From contig NZ_JAJTUT010000001.1 of NCBI RefSeq assembly GCF_022399565.1, forward strand, positions 1,353,336 through 1,417,335: 64,000 bases of DNA. Direction: 5' to 3'. The notes beneath the pieces are model-generated. The model did no database searches and was not told where the DNA came from. It saw only the letters and a program-made list of their open reading frames with translations. This DNA is from Flavobacterium algicola (GTDB lineage Bacteria > Bacteroidota > Bacteroidia > Flavobacteriales > Flavobacteriaceae). The translations under genes and the position numbers were made by a program. Below, in pieces: positions 17,853 to 25,519 of the stretch. Numbering within the stretch: position 1 is the first letter of the stretch; every line of letters begins with the position of its first letter.

Positions 17853-18709
17853 CCCGCTCTTCGAAGTGTTCTTTAAAAAAACAATCTTTCTTATAATTTG
17901 GGATGCTGTGCGAAGTCTCCCGACTTCGTACCCTTTCCAATAGGCAACAAACACGAGAGAGTATGTATTTGTAGTAAAACATCATTATATTTGGATGAAA
18001 AAGCTATGTCAGACGGATATAAAATAAGAGACCAGACTTTACCACATTTTGTAACGGCAACCGTTGTTGATTGGGTTGATGTTTTTACAAGAAAAAGCTA
18101 TAGAGACTCAGTTGTTGAATGTTTGGATTTCTGCATTGCAAACAAAGGCATGGTTTTGTATGGATATGTGATTATGAGCAATCACATACACATGTACTAC
18201 AATCTGACGATGGAGAGTTATCGGATTTGTTAAGAGATTTCAAAAAATTTACAGCTACAAAAATTATAGAAAAAATAAAATCAGAACCAGAGAGTAGAAG
18301 AGAATGGATGTTGGAACATTTTAAATTAGCAACCGAAAGTCATTCCAGAAACAAAAACTATCAGTTTTGGCAGTATGGCAATCATCCCGAAGAGATTTAT
18401 AGCAACAAATTTATGTGGTCTAAGTTGGATTATATTCATTTAAATCCTGTCCGTGCAGGCATTGTTGAAAAAGCATCGCATTATACCTATTCCAGTGCCA
18501 GTAATTACATTTCTGATATAGGATTATTAAAAATTAAAAAAGCAGACATTCCTATTGTTGATGTTTTGAATTTAAATAATTTTACTCGATATAATGAATA
18601 TTGAGTTTAACTAAGTTGTAATGGCTTACAGGAATGGGTACGAAGTCGGGAGACTTCGCACAGCACAAACGACAACAATCGTGGTTTCCAAAAGACTTCG
18701 AAGAGCGGG
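17853..18709 (+). mobile_element. RAYT element copy 2 (inactivated)
   Basis: 857 bp, organised as copy 1: left end 17853-17933, gene, right end 18636-18709, with the same outer CCCGCTCTTCGAAG and inner GAAGTC-GGGA-GACTTC palindromes. The transposase gene is one base short. The element lies directly upstream of a third orphan tail. Confidence 0.85.
18006..18604 (+). pseudogene. RAYT transposase copy 2, frameshifted
   Basis: 599 bp against 600 bp in copies 1 and 3. Right after the HIHM codons copy 1 reads GATAGTACAATC and this copy GTACTACAATC (near 18194-18204), a net loss of one base. The first frame ends at 18233 after HIHMYYN; the second frame carries the rest of the protein intact to 18604. 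The break falls directly after the HUH motif, so no full enzyme is made unless there is frameshifting. The other differences from copy 1 are few, so the lesion seems recent. Confidence 0.85.
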
Positions 18710-18711
18710 GG

Positions 18712-18831
18712 TCAGGAATGTCAGAGCATTCTGTTGATAGTTTTAGCCAAAAAGAGATCAATCAATTTGTACCACAATCTAATAATAATGGTTCTGGATG
18801 TTCTAAATGGGAAGAAAAACCTCAAAAATAA
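18712..18831 (+). pseudogene. Third orphan C-terminal coding tail
   Basis: Directly after the right end of RAYT copy 2, an open frame of about 39 codons reads SGMSEHSVDSFSQKEINQFV, then PQSNNNGSGCSKWEEKPQK and stop. No separate start or upstream body exists. Only 5 nt separate its stop from the ATG of the lipoprotein at 18837, the same tight arrangement as at 15697/15705. The bases right after the element (TCAGGAAT) resemble those after copy 1 (TCAAGAAT). Unknown family. Confidence 0.4.
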
Positions 18832-18836
18832 CAACT

Positions 18837-19646
18837 ATGTATAAAGGATTAATTATTTTAATATTCTTGTCATTAATAAATTGTTGTGCTAAAAAAGAAC
18901 CTGCAAAAGTTGTTATTGACGCTCCTAAAGATAAAATAATGTTCGAAAAAGACAAAAAGCAAATAGCAGATTGCTTTATTGATAAAGTAGAATATTTTAG
19001 AAAATATCACGATTATGAAACAGATGTTTATGTAAATTCTCCTGATAATATTAAAAAGGAACAAGAAGAATATTACTCAAAATATATTGGAGCAGATATA
19101 GACCCAGCCAATTTTTTCGAACCTTATGCCAATAGATTTAATATAAAAAGAGATAGATATGTTACTTCTCCGTTTCCAACAATTGACCAGCTTGAAGTAA
19201 CGACTGATGCTATTGTTTATAATGAGGATGAACTTATTTGTTTTGCTTTTTTAGTAATAAAAGGAAGATATAGCCACGCAAAAGATTTAGAGGAAGCTAG
19301 AGATAAAGCTAGAGAATATGATGCTAGAGCTGTTATAGGATTAAGACAAACAAAAGAAACTCCTTTTGAAATATATCCTGTTACTAAATTTAGTGCTATT
19401 GGTTATGAAGCTTATAATACAGCCGTTGAACAAATGAAAATGCTCTATTTTACAAAGCTTAAAGGAGATTATACTGAAGGCACACAATATGCTGGTAAAA
19501 ATACATTTAACTCAAATGTAGGGGATAAAGATTTTTTTAAGAAATCACCTTACTTTAAGAAAACAAAAGAAGGATTATATTACTTTCAAATTTATAAAGA
19601 CCTTAAAGGAAATATTAAAGAGTATCAATATCAAAAATGTAACTAA
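18837..19646 (+). CDS. Hypothetical lipoprotein (possible immunity-type partner)
   Basis: 269 residues. The signal peptide MYKGLIILIFLSLINCC has a lipobox (LINC) with Cys at about 16. The mature region is charged and rich in Tyr and Lys (KVEYFRKYHDYETDVYV; EEARDKAREYDARAVIG; GLYYFQIYKDLKGN). No known domain is recognised. The start at 18837 is chosen over the ATG at 18807 because the signal peptide begins there and it clears the orphan tail. A terminator follows. An immunity role is speculation based on the neighbouring tail. Confidence 0.6.
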   Translation: MYKGLIILIFLSLINCCAKKEPAKVVIDAPKDKIMFEKDKKQIADCFIDKVEYFRKYHDYETDVYVNSPDNIKKEQEEYYSKYIGADIDPANFFEPYANRFNIKRDRYVTSPFPTIDQLEVTTDAIVYNEDELICFAFLVIKGRYSHAKDLEEARDKAREYDARAVIGLRQTKETPFEIYPVTKFSAIGYEAYNTAVEQMKMLYFTKLKGDYTEGTQYAGKNTFNSNVGDKDFFKKSPYFKKTKEGLYYFQIYKDLKGNIKEYQYQKCN

Positions 19647-19669
19647 TGTTGATTTCACACAACAAAAAA

Positions 19670-19686
19670 CCTCGCAATTTGCGAGG
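19670..19686 (+). terminator. Bidirectional-type terminator
   Basis: CCTCGCA / TGCGAGG hairpin with a three-base loop, A-run before and T-run after. It lies 23 nt after the lipoprotein stop and just beyond the end of the minus-strand remnant at 19697, so it can serve both. Confidence 0.85.
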
Positions 19687-19696
19687 TTTTTTTATA

Positions 19697-19797
19697 TTAA
19701 GAAAGTTGCTGCTGCAGATTAGATTTTAGTATGAAAGCATCTAGAAACTCTTTAACGAGTGATTTTTTTTGGTCGTTTAGTTTTTCTACTTTCACCA
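19697..19797 (-). pseudogene. C-terminal remnant of a regulator-like gene
   Basis: On the minus strand, reading away from the left end of RAYT copy 3, about 32 codons read VKVEKLNDQKKSLVKEFLDA, then FILKSNLQQQLS and stop. The LNDQKKSLV..FLDAFI pattern resembles the C-terminal helix of small Bacteroidetes XRE-type regulators. The 5' part is missing, apparently replaced by the element. Identification is tentative. Confidence 0.4.
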
Positions 19798-19963
19798 GCT
19801 ATCCGAAGTGTTCTTTAAAAAACAGATGTGCATAAAAATTGTGGTGTTGCTGTGCGAAGTCTCCCGACTTCGTACCCACTCCAATAATCCACACAGTTAA
19901 TCAGGCAAAATAAATCAAGTATGTATTTGTAGTAAAACATCATTATATTTGGATGAAAAAGCT

Positions 19964-20563
19964 ATGTCAGACGGATATAAAATAAGAGACCAGACTTTAC
20001 CACATTTTGTAACGGCAACCCTTGTTGATTGGGTTGATGTTTTTACAAGAAAAAGCTATAGAGACTCAGTTGTTGAATGTTTGGATTTCTGCATTGCAAA
20101 CAAAGGCATGGTTTTGTATGGATATGTGATTATGAGCAATCACATACACATGATAGTACAATCTGACGATGGAGAGTTATCAGATTTGTTAAGAGATTTC
20201 AAAAAATTTACTGCGACAAAAATTATAGAAAAAATAAAATCCGATCCAGAGAGTAGAAGAGAATGGATGTTGGAGCGTTTTAAATTAGCAACCGAAAGTC
20301 ATTCCAGAGACAAAAACTATCAGTTTTGGCAGTATGGCAATCATCCTGAAGAGATTTATAGCAACAAATTTATGTGGTCTAAGTTGGATTATATTCATTT
20401 AAATCCTGTTCGTGCAGGCATTGTTGAAAAATCATCGCATTATACCTATTCTAGTGCCAGTAAATACATTTCTGACATAGGATTATTAAAAATTAAAAAA
20501 GCAGACATTCCTATTGTTGATGTTTTGAATTTGAATAATTTTACTCGATATAATGAATACTGA
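19964..20563 (+). CDS. REP-associated tyrosine transposase (RAYT), copy 3
   Basis: 199 residues, nearly identical to copy 1 (differences such as IKSD, SRDKNY, ASKYISDIG). HUH motif SNHIHM at 58-63, then FWQYGNHPEEI and KLDYIHLNPVRAGIV. The ATG start at 19964 follows the TATATTTG promoter element at 19944-19951. The frame is intact, so the enzyme may be functional and could act on all three sets of ends. Confidence 0.88.
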   Translation: MSDGYKIRDQTLPHFVTATLVDWVDVFTRKSYRDSVVECLDFCIANKGMVLYGYVIMSNHIHMIVQSDDGELSDLLRDFKKFTATKIIEKIKSDPESRREWMLERFKLATESHSRDKNYQFWQYGNHPEEIYSNKFMWSKLDYIHLNPVRAGIVEKSSHYTYSSASKYISDIGLLKIKKADIPIVDVLNLNNFTRYNEY

Positions 20564-20597
20564 GTTTAACTAAGTTGTAATGGCTTACAGGAACGGG

Positions 20598-20741
20598 TAC
20601 GAAGTCGGGAGACTTCGCACAGCACAAACGACAACAATCGTGGTTTCCAGAAGACTTCGAAGAGCGGGATACGAAGTCGGGAGACTTCGCACAGCACAAA
20701 CGACAACAATCATAATTTCCAGAAGACTTCGAAGAGCGGGT
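20598..20741 (+). repeat. Tandem pair of 72-bp REP-like right-end units
   Basis: Two head-to-tail copies of TACGAAGTCGGGAGACTTCG...AGACTTCGAAGAGCGGG. They differ only around the middle (ATCGTGG against ATCATAA) and at the last base. Each unit holds two hairpins (GAAGTC-GGGA-GACTTC and the CTTCGAAG palindrome). A tandem REP pair next to a RAYT gene resembles the BIME arrays of Gammaproteobacteria. Confidence 0.85.
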
Positions 20742-20745
20742 TCGA

Positions 20746-21495
20746 ATGTATATTGTAAGATGGTTAGAATGTCCAATACAAACTTCAAATGGAGCATTAA
20801 TCCAAAAACAAGGAACAGGCACGCCACAAGGCGGAGTGATTAGTCCCTTGTTAGCCAATCTGTTTCTACATTATGTATTAGACAAATGGCTGGAGAAAAC
20901 CTACCCACAATTAAACTTTGTACGCTATGCCGATGATGTAATTGTACATTGTTACAGCGAGGGTCAGAGTATAGAAGTTTTAAATGCGATAAAAACCAGA
21001 TTAGAACAATGCAAACTACGACTGAGCGAGCAAAAGACCAAAATAGTACAATGCCAGGCTTACAACCGAAAAAGATTCAAGGATTATCCCAAGAAGTTTG
21101 ACTTTTTGGGCTTCACATTCAAACCAAGAACCAAAATCACCAAAGAAGGCAGATTGTTTTTGGGCTACGATTGTGAGATAAGCCAAAAATCACAAATACG
21201 GATTATAGACAAATGGCGAGACCTAAAGTTTCATAAGCAAACAGATGTTAGCATTCAAAAAATAGCAAGCCAATTGCATTTGCAACTAGTAGGGATTGCC
21301 CGTTATTATGGCTATTTTAAAGTTTGGAGCCTACAAAGACTATTTCGGAATTTAGAAAATCGGTTAGCCAAATGGGTTCGGAATAAGTATAAGTCAATGA
21401 AGAGAAGTTACAGTAAAGCATATAAGGGGTTGAAAACAATACGTATTGCCTATCCCACGCTGTTTTACCATTGGCAACTCTTCAAAGCACTATGA
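20746..21495 (+). pseudogene. Truncated group II intron reverse transcriptase/maturase
   Basis: About 249 codons. The text begins inside the RT domain (block with GTGTPQGGVISPLLANLFL), then the catalytic FVRYADDVIVH near residue 60, the fingers/palm remainder (FDFLGFTFKPR) and the group II maturase domain (LVGIARYYGYFKVWSLQRLF, WVRNKYKSM). The ATG at 20746 is fortuitous; RT blocks 0-3 are missing, so the protein cannot be active. Truncated by the RAYT copy 3 right end, or joined to it by deletion. Confidence 0.85.
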
Positions 21496-21507
21496 TTTGT
21501 ATGATAA

Positions 21508-21541
21508 GAGCCGTATGATGCGAGAGTATCACGTACGGTTC
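21508..21541 (+). ncRNA. Group II intron domain V
   Basis: 34 nt, the canonical length. GAGCCGTATG and CACGTACGGTTC form the stem with the two-base bulge, capped by a GAGA-type loop. The AGC triad is intact. Without the 5' domains it cannot self-splice alone. Confidence 0.85.
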
Positions 21542-21588
21542 TGTGAGAGGCTTGGGCTGAAATGCGCTTGCCTACTTGACAATATCCA

Positions 21589-21779
21589 CACTAGATAGTG
21601 CGGGATTAATTCATCAGTTCGCTGTCGCTCGGGTGTATGCCTTACCCACAAAGATTAGCGCTTAGCCCGATTGCAAACACTTTTCTACAATTGTTAACGC
21701 AATCCCGAAGCTTCGGGATTTCTGCGGGTCACGCCCAACTAGTTCTTGAAATTTGTAAGTATTGAACTTATCAGTTTAC
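21589..21779 (+). repeat. Right copy of the island-bounding direct repeat
   Basis: About 191 bp matching 14500-14693. Differences include GCTGTCGCTCGGGTGTATGC for the corresponding left text. It follows the intron 3' end by 9 nt and is followed by the thioesterase gene. See the left copy for internal structure. Confidence 0.85.
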
Positions 21780-21814
21780 GCCTTCCTTAAATCAAAAGTC
21801 GTTAATCAGCAATT

Positions 21815-22324
21815 TTAAATAAAAAGTGCTTTTAATTCGGTTGCATCGTGTGCTTTCATTTTTCCGGCCAATAACAAACTTAATTGCTTACGTCTAAGTG
21901 CGCCGTCAAAACGTTCTTGTTCTAAAGGAGTCTCTGGAACGATAGCTGGAACAAGAACTGGTTTACCTAATTCGTTTACAGCTACAAAAGTATAAATGGC
22001 TTCGTTGGCTTTGGATTTTTCACCAGAAAGGCGGTCTTCAACCCAAACGTCGATATAGACTTCCATAGAGCTGTTGAAGGCTCGGGAAACTTTTGCCTCT
22101 ATTGTCACCACGCTTCCTAGTAAAATAGGTTTAGAAAATGCGACATGGTTTACAGAAGCAGTCACGGCAATGTTGCGCGAGTGGCGTTGTGCTGAGATAC
22201 TAGCGGCACGGTCCATACGCGAAAGAAGCTCTCCTCCAAAAAGGTTATTAATATGGTTGATTTCACTTGGTAAAACTAAGTCGGTAAGTATTGTTAATGA
22301 TTCTGAAGGTGTTTTAGGTTCCAT
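21815..22324 (-). CDS. Acyl-CoA thioesterase (YciA/BFIT hotdog family)
   Basis: 169 residues forming a single hotdog fold. The signature is NHINNLFGGELLSRMDRAAS near residue 25, where NLFGGxLL with the following acidic residue is the active-site helix of YciA-type thioesterases. ASVNHVAFSKPILLG and SMEVYIDVWVED are the matching strands. It hydrolyses acyl-CoA to free acid and CoA; the chain length is not predictable here. Same strand as DoxX and holB but 89 nt downstream of DoxX, so cotranscription is possible. It is the first backbone gene beyond the island. Confidence 0.9.
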   Translation of the reverse strand: MEPKTPSESLTILTDLVLPSEINHINNLFGGELLSRMDRAASISAQRHSRNIAVTASVNHVAFSKPILLGSVVTIEAKVSRAFNSSMEVYIDVWVEDRLSGEKSKANEAIYTFVAVNELGKPVLVPAIVPETPLEQERFDGALRRKQLSLLLAGKMKAHDATELKALFI

Positions 22325-22413
22325 AAATTTGTATTGTAAAGTCTCTGATCATTAGGATGCAGAATCTTAAGTTTGTAATAAGTAATAACATTGAATTTTA
22401 CAATGCCATCATT

Positions 22414-22797
22414 TTAATTGAGCCAATATACTGCCATTACAGCAGGGATAAAGTAGATCACAATGGTTCTGGCTCCGTCATAGTCTTTGGCGAGACGCTG
22501 ACCAAAAAGCATCATTAATAATGTGATTGCTGAGAATACTGCTCCGTAAAATCCAAAAAGTCTACCGTCGCTTACTAGTAATTCGATACCACCTACAAAG
22601 CATAATATTGTCGAAATCAATTCCATGATAACCAAATTGATTAGCGCTGGTTTTACGTGATTTTTTAATCTAGTTTTGGCAAAATGCCCGTTAAGCCAAG
22701 TGATGTTATCTTGCCAGTAAAACAGTTTTTCGTAACTGGATTGCAAGTAAGTCATTCCGAAAAAGATAAGGATCAGTAAGGAGGCAGGATTGTTCAT
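22414..22797 (-). CDS. DoxX-like membrane protein
   Basis: 127 residues with four predicted membrane helices (SLLILIFFGMTYLQSSYEKLF; PALINLVIMELISTILCFVGG; GFYGAVFSAITLLMML; IVIYFIPAVMAVYW). Size and helix spacing fit the DoxX/DoxD superfamily. Its start lies 6 nt after the holB stop on the same strand, so it is probably cotranscribed. Function unknown. Confidence 0.65.
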   Translation of the reverse strand: MNNPASLLILIFFGMTYLQSSYEKLFYWQDNITWLNGHFAKTRLKNHVKPALINLVIMELISTILCFVGGIELLVSDGRLFGFYGAVFSAITLLMMLFGQRLAKDYDGARTIVIYFIPAVMAVYWLN

Positions 22798-22803
22798 GGT
22801 TGG

Positions 22804-23952
22804 TTATTTTTTATGAATGAGTCGTGTTAGTTTTATAGATAAATCGGTCAATATTATTTTGGCATTTCCGTTGCGTTCTATATGATACATGGCCTCACCA
22901 ATCTCATTATAAATTTCGGCTATGTTATTTCCATTTACAAAAGGTGCAAATTTCTCCAATTTAAACTTAGGTACTTTCGGTTCAAAATAAACCAAACTAG
23001 GCGCTTCATAATTAAGCAGCAACGCTTGACGAAACATTTCGATACAAAAATCTAAGAATTTCTTTTGACTTTCTCTTCCTAATCCTGCGATTTTTTCGCT
23101 CCAAGTGATTAAATCATGAATAGCCGAAGCATCTTTTTTGGCCTGGAAAGCAGCACGTACCCAAGTAACAAACCACTCTTCAAAAGGATGTTCCTCGCTG
23201 TCATCATGCAATAAATGAAGCGCTTTATTGTAATTTCCTTGTGCTTGATGAGCGAGTTTTAAAGCGAGTTTTTCCTCGACCTGTTCATTGGCAACCAATG
23301 CATCTGCAATAACTGCTTGGCTTAATCCGTTAAAATGTAAAATTTGACAACGAGAACGAATGGTTTGAATGATATCTTCTTCGTTTTCGCTTATCAATAT
23401 AAAAACAGTTTTCTCAGGTGGTTCCTCTAATAATTTTAATAGTTTATTTGAGGCCGCTGTATTAAGCTTGTCTGCCATCCAGACAATCATAATTTTGTGA
23501 CCACCCTCATAGGATTTTAACGCTAATGATTTTAAGATCTCTTGAGCATCATCTACACGAATTTCTCCTTGTTTATTTTTTACACCAAGAATAGCGTACC
23601 AGTCAAATAATCCGCCATAAGGTTGCTCCAAAATAAAAGTTCTCCAATCGATTATAAAATCGATGCTTTTAGGTTTGGCCTTTACTTCATCTGTAGTTAC
23701 TGTTGGATATACAAAATGTAAATCGGGATGAGCAATTTTATCAAATTTAAGATTACAAGCGGTATTTTCGCCCGTATTTTCACCGTTTTGGTTGTTGCAT
23801 AAAATGTACTGAGCATAAGCAATTGCCATAGCCAATGTCCCACATCCTTCTGGTCCCACAAATAGTTGTGCATGGGGTATGCGCCCCGAACTCGCACTCT
23901 GTGTAAGGTGGTTCTTGATGTGTTCTTGTCCTAAAATATTTGAGAATAACAT
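22804..23952 (-). CDS. holB: DNA polymerase III delta' subunit
   Basis: About 382 residues from the ATG giving MLFSNILGQEHIKNHL; the longer frame adds 16 hydrophobic residues that do not belong. It is a subunit of the clamp loader that opens the sliding clamp. AAA+ features include PHAQLFVGPEGCG (altered Walker A, as in delta'), and AASNKLLKLLEEPPEKTVFILIS followed by IIQTIRSRCQILHF (sensor 1 and the SRC motif), which is diagnostic. It has no zinc module like that of gamma/tau. First gene of a small operon with DoxX. Confidence 0.9.
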   Translation of the reverse strand: MLFSNILGQEHIKNHLTQSASSGRIPHAQLFVGPEGCGTLAMAIAYAQYILCNNQNGENTGENTACNLKFDKIAHPDLHFVYPTVTTDEVKAKPKSIDFIIDWRTFILEQPYGGLFDWYAILGVKNKQGEIRVDDAQEILKSLALKSYEGGHKIMIVWMADKLNTAASNKLLKLLEEPPEKTVFILISENEEDIIQTIRSRCQILHFNGLSQAVIADALVANEQVEEKLALKLAHQAQGNYNKALHLLHDDSEEHPFEEWFVTWVRAAFQAKKDASAIHDLITWSEKIAGLGRESQKKFLDFCIEMFRQALLLNYEAPSLVYFEPKVPKFKLEKFAPFVNGNNIAEIYNEIGEAMYHIERNGNAKIILTDLSIKLTRLIHKK

Positions 23953-24180
23953 AAAGCAAAGATAGCAGAAAATGGTGTAGTCAAAAATTTTGAGAAACAA
24001 AGTTTAGAAGTACTCCACAGTGCTTTTGAGATCTAAATAAAAAAAACATTTAAAGCCTATTTTGTAGAATTCATAAATAGGTATAGCAATTCTTAAAATT
24101 ATTATGTGAATTACATCGTTTTCGTTAGATATTTCAACTTATTTTTAGAATAATGAAATATCATACTAATGTAAAAGTTC

Positions 24181-24188
24181 TATATTTG
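24181..24188 (+). promoter_or_regulatory. Candidate -7 element for pgk
   Basis: TATATTTG, 36 nt upstream of the chosen pgk ATG, giving a leader of about 30 nt. It lies inside the extra N-terminal part of the longer reading, which argues for the later start. No clear -33 TTG is present. Confidence 0.5.
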
Positions 24189-24224
24189 TTGTACTTTGAT
24201 AATAATAAACTTAAAATAAATCTG

Positions 24225-25412
24225 ATGAAGACTTTAAACGACTTTGATTTTAAAAATAAAAAAGCAATAATACGTGTTGATTTTAACGTGCCTTTGGACG
24301 AAAACTTCAATATTACTGATACTACTCGTATTGTATCTGCAAAACCAACTATTGATGCTATCTTGGCTCAAGGTGGGAGTGTGATATTAATGTCTCACCT
24401 AGGAAGACCAAAAGGTGCTGAAGAAAAATATTCATTAAAACACATTTTAAAATCAACTTCTGAAATTCTTGGAGTTCCAGTAAAGTTTGCTGATGACTGC
24501 GTTGGAGAAGCCGCTACAACAGCTGCTGCAGCATTGCAACCAGGTGAAGTTTTATTATTAGAAAATTTACGTTTTCATGCTGAAGAAGAAGCTGGAGATG
24601 TAGCTTTCGCTAAAGAACTGGCTTCATTGGGAGATATTTATGTAAACGATGCTTTTGGAACGGCTCACAGAGCACATGCTTCAACTACAATTATTGCTCA
24701 GTTTTTTCCAACTGCTAAATGTTTTGGTAAGTTATTGGCAAAAGAAATTGAAAGCATTGACAAGGTTTTAAACAATAGCGAAAGACCAGTTTTAGCCATT
24801 CTTGGTGGATCTAAAGTTTCTTCGAAAATTACGGTTATCGAAAACATTTTGGATAAAGTTGATCACATGATTATTGGTGGAGGTATGACTTTTACTTTTG
24901 TGAAAGCACTAGGAGGTAAAGTTGGTAACTCGATCTGTGAAGATGATAAAATGGAATTGGCATTAGAAATTTTGCGTTTGGCTAAAGAAAAAGGAGTTCA
25001 AATTCATATCCCAGTAGATGTCATTGCTGCAGATGATTTTTCTAATACAGCAAATACGCAAATTGTTGACGTAAGAGAAATTCCTGATGGTTGGGAAGGT
25101 CTTGATGCAGGTCCAAAATCATTGGAAGCTTTTGAAAAAGTAATTATGGAATGTAAAACGATTCTTTGGAATGGTCCATTGGGAGTTTTTGAAATGGAGT
25201 CTTTTGCAAAAGGAACAATTGCACTAGGAAATTATATCGCAGCTTCTACTGCAAACGGTGCTTTCTCACTTGTAGGTGGTGGAGACTCTGTTGCGGCTGT
25301 AAAACAGTTCGGTTTTGAAGACAAAGTAAGTTATGTTTCAACCGGTGGTGGAGCAATGCTAGAAATGCTAGAAGGTAAAGTTCTACCTGGTATCGCAGCA
25401 ATTTTAGATTAA
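24225..25412 (+). CDS. pgk: Phosphoglycerate kinase
   Basis: 395 residues from [20 protein letters not shown]; an earlier in-frame ATG at 24153 is upstream of the promoter-like element and is rejected. It transfers phosphate from 1,3-bisphosphoglycerate to ADP in glycolysis. The signature RVDFNVPLD is at the N terminus, SHLGRPKG and [10 protein letters not shown] lie in the N-domain, and the C-domain has [13 protein letters not shown] and [13 protein letters not shown]. Length is normal. The lytic transglycosylase follows after about 107 nt. Confidence 0.97.
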   Translation: MKTLNDFDFKNKKAIIRVDFNVPLDENFNITDTTRIVSAKPTIDAILAQGGSVILMSHLGRPKGAEEKYSLKHILKSTSEILGVPVKFADDCVGEAATTAAAALQPGEVLLLENLRFHAEEEAGDVAFAKELASLGDIYVNDAFGTAHRAHASTTIIAQFFPTAKCFGKLLAKEIESIDKVLNNSERPVLAILGGSKVSSKITVIENILDKVDHMIIGGGMTFTFVKALGGKVGNSICEDDKMELALEILRLAKEKGVQIHIPVDVIAADDFSNTANTQIVDVREIPDGWEGLDAGPKSLEAFEKVIMECKTILWNGPLGVFEMESFAKGTIALGNYIAASTANGAFSLVGGGDSVAAVKQFGFEDKVSYVSTGGGAMLEMLEGKVLPGIAAILD

Positions 25413-25519
25413 GAACGTTATTTTTAACAATATTTATGACTATTATTGGTTATTAGGTAGTATGTTTGTATTTGCTAAATTCTTAATGAGTTACAAACAA
25501 GCATATTAACCTACGGAAT

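Larger units (their letters stand above)
19798..20741 (+). mobile_element. RAYT element copy 3 with duplicated right end
   Basis: Left end at about 19798-19876 (its outer hairpin is degenerate, GCTATCCGAAGTG, and the middle differs from copies 1 and 2), intact transposase gene, then two tandem 72-bp right-end units (20598-20669 and 20670-20741). The junction on the right falls inside a group II intron reading frame. It is the most diverged of the three at its left end. Confidence 0.8.
20741..21580 (+). mobile_element. 3' half of a group II intron
   Basis: The segment runs from the RAYT copy 3 junction to the intron 3' end. It holds the distal two thirds of the reverse transcriptase/maturase frame, then a 34-nt domain V (21508-21541) beginning GAGCCGTATG with the AGC catalytic triad, and a domain VI hairpin ending CTACTTGAC with a candidate branch A seven bases from the end (21574). 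Domains I-III and the 5' splice site are absent. The 3' splice point is 9 nt before the right direct repeat. Confidence 0.8.

Noticed and set aside
14699..20741. CRISPR-like array suggested by repeated palindromic units
   Set aside because: Units are ends of three transposase elements, not regularly spaced repeats with unique spacers, and no cas genes are present.
20541..20858. Open frames on both strands through the tandem REP units (for example 20580-20843 plus, 20585-20827 minus)
   Set aside because: The frames exist only because the 72-bp unit length is divisible by three; they translate hairpin repeats and run out of one element into the intron fragment.
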